Assembly (NCBI GenBank): GCA_964525935.1
Contig: CAZGJZ010000007.1
Location: 248,001 to 312,000 of the forward strand
Length of the DNA: 64,000 nucleotides
Source of the DNA: UBA2377 sp964525935
Lineage (GTDB): Bacteria > Verrucomicrobiota > Verrucomicrobiia > Opitutales > Opitutaceae
Direction of reading: 5' to 3'
A program made the translations under genes and the position numbers. The notes under the pieces are model-generated. The model was not told where the DNA came from. It saw only the letters and a list, made by a program, of their open reading frames with translations, and did not search any database. Shown here one piece after another: positions 62,167 through 64,000 of this stretch (within the stretch, counting starts at the first letter, position 1; every line of letters begins with the position of its first letter).

Positions 62167-62625
62167 ATGCGCTGCCCTAAGTGCACATCCATCGAGGACA
62201 AAGTCATCGACTCCCGCATCAGCCGCGAAGGCAGCACCATCCGCCGCCGGCGTGAGTGCCTGGAGTGCGGCCACCGCTACAGCACCACCGAGGCACTGCT
62301 CCGCGATGGCATGATCGTCATCAAGCGCGATGGACGCCGCGAAGACTTTGATCGCGCCAAGCTCGTGCACGCCGTGCGCGCCGCCTGCCACAAGCGCCCC
62401 ATCGACATCGAGCAAGTCAGCATGCTCGTCGACGACGTCATCGACGCGCTCGAAGCCCAGTTTGAAGGCGACATTCCCTCGAGCGCCATCGGCGAAGGCG
62501 TGATGCAGCGCCTCCGCGCCATGGACCAAGTCGCTTACGTCCGCTTCGCCAGCGTCTACAAGGAATTCCGCGACGTGTCGGAGTTCATGCAGGAAATCAG
62601 CACGCTCCCGAAGCCGAAGAAATGA
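62167..62625 (+). CDS. nrdR: Transcriptional repressor NrdR
   Basis: 152 residues. The zinc ribbon MRCPKCTSIEDKVIDSR ... RRECLECGHRYST holds four cysteines. An ATP-cone domain follows (KRDGRREDFDRAKL). NrdR represses ribonucleotide reductase genes depending on ATP/dATP. The stop overlaps the start of the next gene as ATGA. No nrd gene lies in the window. Confidence 0.97.
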   Translation: MRCPKCTSIEDKVIDSRISREGSTIRRRRECLECGHRYSTTEALLRDGMIVIKRDGRREDFDRAKLVHAVRAACHKRPIDIEQVSMLVDDVIDALEAQFEGDIPSSAIGEGVMQRLRAMDQVAYVRFASVYKEFRDVSEFMQEISTLPKPKK

Positions 62626-63125
62626 CGCCCGACCGCAACGACCTGCGCCGGCTCCATTTCATCAACGCCCTCTTCGCCCACGTCACCGGCCACGACCTCT
62701 ACCTCGCCGACCAGATCAAGGCCGCGATCACGTTCAGTCTGGCGGAACTGGAAACACAGACGGCGGAGCACCCGGAGTTTGCCGCCAAATACGACACCGC
62801 GTTCAACGCCGCCGCCGCCAATCTGCTCGGCCAAGCCTTCGCCCACCTGCCCGCGCACGGGTTTTACCACTGGGACGCCGCCCGCACGCCGACCTCGGCC
62901 ACGCCACTCTTTGCCCGTGACGAGATCATGACCGGCCTCAAGCAACTCGCCACCTACCGCGAGTCCACGCTCCTAGTCACCAATCTCCGTCCCGCACTTA
63001 TCCCGCCGGAAAAACGCGCCACCGCCCGCCGCCTCCGCGAATACGACGACGCCCTCGCCTTCATCCGCGAACTCGCCGCCGCCCGCACCACCCCCAGCGC
63101 CAACCTGCAGCTGCTATTTCTTTGA
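62622..63125 (+). CDS. Hypothetical protein coupled to nrdR
   Basis: 167 residues without a signal peptide. It is mostly helical, with an acidic-to-basic pattern (DLRRLHFINALFAHVTGHDL, later RARRLREYDDALAFIREL-like). I do not recognise a family. The ATGA overlap with nrdR suggests that the two are translated together. Confidence 0.8.
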   Translation: MTPDRNDLRRLHFINALFAHVTGHDLYLADQIKAAITFSLAELETQTAEHPEFAAKYDTAFNAAAANLLGQAFAHLPAHGFYHWDAARTPTSATPLFARDEIMTGLKQLATYRESTLLVTNLRPALIPPEKRATARRLREYDDALAFIRELAAARTTPSANLQLLFL

Positions 63126-63130
63126 TGAGA

Positions 63131-63204
63131 AATGTGGAACTCAGGAAAGCTGGAATAATACCGGATCAAAAATAAGCTCCTAGCCGTTTCCTGATTTCCA
63201 CATT
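63131..63204. repeat. Inverted phrase pair AATGTGGAACTCAGGAAA / TTTCCTGATTTCCACATT
   Basis: An 18-base inverted repeat with one mismatch (63131-63148 and 63187-63204). It fills most of the gap before hinT and ends two bases from its ATG. It can form a hairpin that would cover the start region of hinT. Confidence 0.65.
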
Positions 63205-63206
63205 CC

Positions 63207-63548
63207 ATGGCCAAGACGATCTTCCAAAAAATCATCGACCGCGAAATCCCCGCCAAGATCGTCCACGAGGACGTTCTTTGTCTCGCGATCCACGACATCC
63301 AGCCACAGGCGCCCGTGCACGTGCTCATCTTCCCGAAGCAGCTCATCGTCCGTCTCAACGAAGCCGCCCCCGCCGACCAAGCTCTCCTCGGCCACCTGTT
63401 GCTCACGGCGCAGACTATCGCCAAAACGCTCAACCTCGCCGCCGGCTATCGCATCGTGATCAACAACGGCCCACATGGCGGTGAATCCGTCCCGCACCTG
63501 CACGTCCACCTCCTCGGCGGCCGCCAGCTCAGCTGGCCCCCGGGTTAA
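63207..63548 (+). CDS. HIT-family nucleotide-binding protein (HinT-like)
   Basis: 113 residues, the full length of a HinT protein. The histidine triad is HLHVHLLGG, with the characteristic GRQLSWPPG tail. HinT-type enzymes hydrolyse AMP-linked amides. The start directly follows the inverted phrase repeat. It ends 2 bases before the convergent AraC stop. Confidence 0.94.
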   Translation: MAKTIFQKIIDREIPAKIVHEDVLCLAIHDIQPQAPVHVLIFPKQLIVRLNEAAPADQALLGHLLLTAQTIAKTLNLAAGYRIVINNGPHGGESVPHLHVHLLGGRQLSWPPG

Positions 63549-63550
63549 GC

Positions 63551-64000
63551 TTAAGGTTTTCCACCGGCTACATGCAGTTGCCGGTAGGCGCGGGCCTCCA
63601 TGCCGGTGAAGCTGCGGAAGACTCGCGCGAAATACTGGCTCGAGCCGAAACCACAGCCGAACGCGATATCGGTCACCGAGGTCTCCGTCGTTTTTAGCAA
63701 GGCCTTCGCCCGATCCACGCGCAAGCGGTTCACCAGTGTCAGCGGACTGTCGCCGCTCATCTGCCGGCAGAGTGTCGCGAAACGTGACCGGCCCAAACCG
63801 CACCGCCGCGCCATGGCCTCCAAGGTCCATGTCTCGTCGCAGCGCGCGCGCAGTTCGGCGATGAATGCGGTCACGCGCCGCGCCGAAGCCGCTTCGGTCT
63901 GGTTCCGTGCATCACTTGAGCGGATGCAGCGCACGAGTTCGATCACCGCCAACCGGGCGAGAGCCGCCATGTATTTCTCGCCGTGAGTGCCGGGATGATT
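63551..64000 (-). CDS. AraC-family transcriptional regulator, N-terminus cut by window edge
   Basis: The frame stays open to the right edge (NHPGTHGEKYMAALARLAV at the border), so only the C-terminal part is visible. It contains the two helix-turn-helix motifs: TLEAMARRCGLGRSRFATLCRQM and TSVTDIAFGCGFGSSQYFARVF, both normal for AraC. The sensor domain lies outside the window, so effector and targets are unknown. Confidence 0.93.
   Translation of the reverse strand, partial: NHPGTHGEKYMAALARLAVIELVRCIRSSDARNQTEAASARRVTAFIAELRARCDETWTLEAMARRCGLGRSRFATLCRQMSGDSPLTLVNRLRVDRAKALLKTTETSVTDIAFGCGFGSSQYFARVFRSFTGMEARAYRQLHVAGGKP

Overview
The window is GC-rich, gene-dense bacterial chromosome. Gene content and the long IspG suggest a member of Verrucomicrobia, probably Opitutaceae; this is judged from gene order and protein style, without a database search. 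No rRNA, tRNA, CRISPR array or recognisable insertion sequence was found.

Layout. 1-7.1 kb is housekeeping: the 3' part of dxr, then rseP, a long ispG carrying an insert domain, dnaA with a candidate origin upstream, and one unknown gene. 7.2-9.8 kb is an AraC regulator divergent from two tandem phytanoyl-CoA-dioxygenase-like genes, with a possible operator between them. 9.8-27 kb is a mixed set: sugar-transfer-type ATP-grasp, GH38 alpha-mannosidase, RNA-ligase-like and DTW tRNA-modification proteins, DUF1328, a lipoprotein, M3 peptidase, SLC13 transporter, DoxX-like protein, a lone receiver domain, a fatty-acid-hydroxylase-like protein, pepT and DUF502. 27-38.5 kb looks like a polysaccharide or uronate locus: a Tat-exported heparinase-like protein, a solute-binding protein without a permease, two paralogous beta-helix proteins, and an acetyltransferase plus epimerase between them. 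38.6-46.8 kb holds M20 peptidase, TspO, hemolysin III, a LEA-like EF-hand protein, a GntR regulator overlapping a DRE-TIM condensing enzyme, a GxGYxYP protein and a third PhyH-like gene.

47-49 kb carries two convergent secreted Ala-rich proteins that share an unusual C-terminal signature. One of them lies between the 3' end of the rhamnose isomerase gene and a decayed copy of that 3' end. 51-64 kb is again conserved: lnt and secA, an ATP-grasp/alpha-E/transglutaminase operon, UDP-glucuronate decarboxylase, a tgt that has lost its zinc cysteines, pabA/trpG, nrdR, hinT, and an AraC gene cut by the right edge.

The most unusual genome-scale signal is a class of short composite 'phrase' repeats. 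Each is a degenerate iteration of an 8-10 base word; they are often paired in inverted orientation and usually sit just upstream of a start codon. Similar phrases also lie in frame inside ispG and at the 3' end of dxr. A second class is GTAGGGC-type REP-like hairpins between genes.
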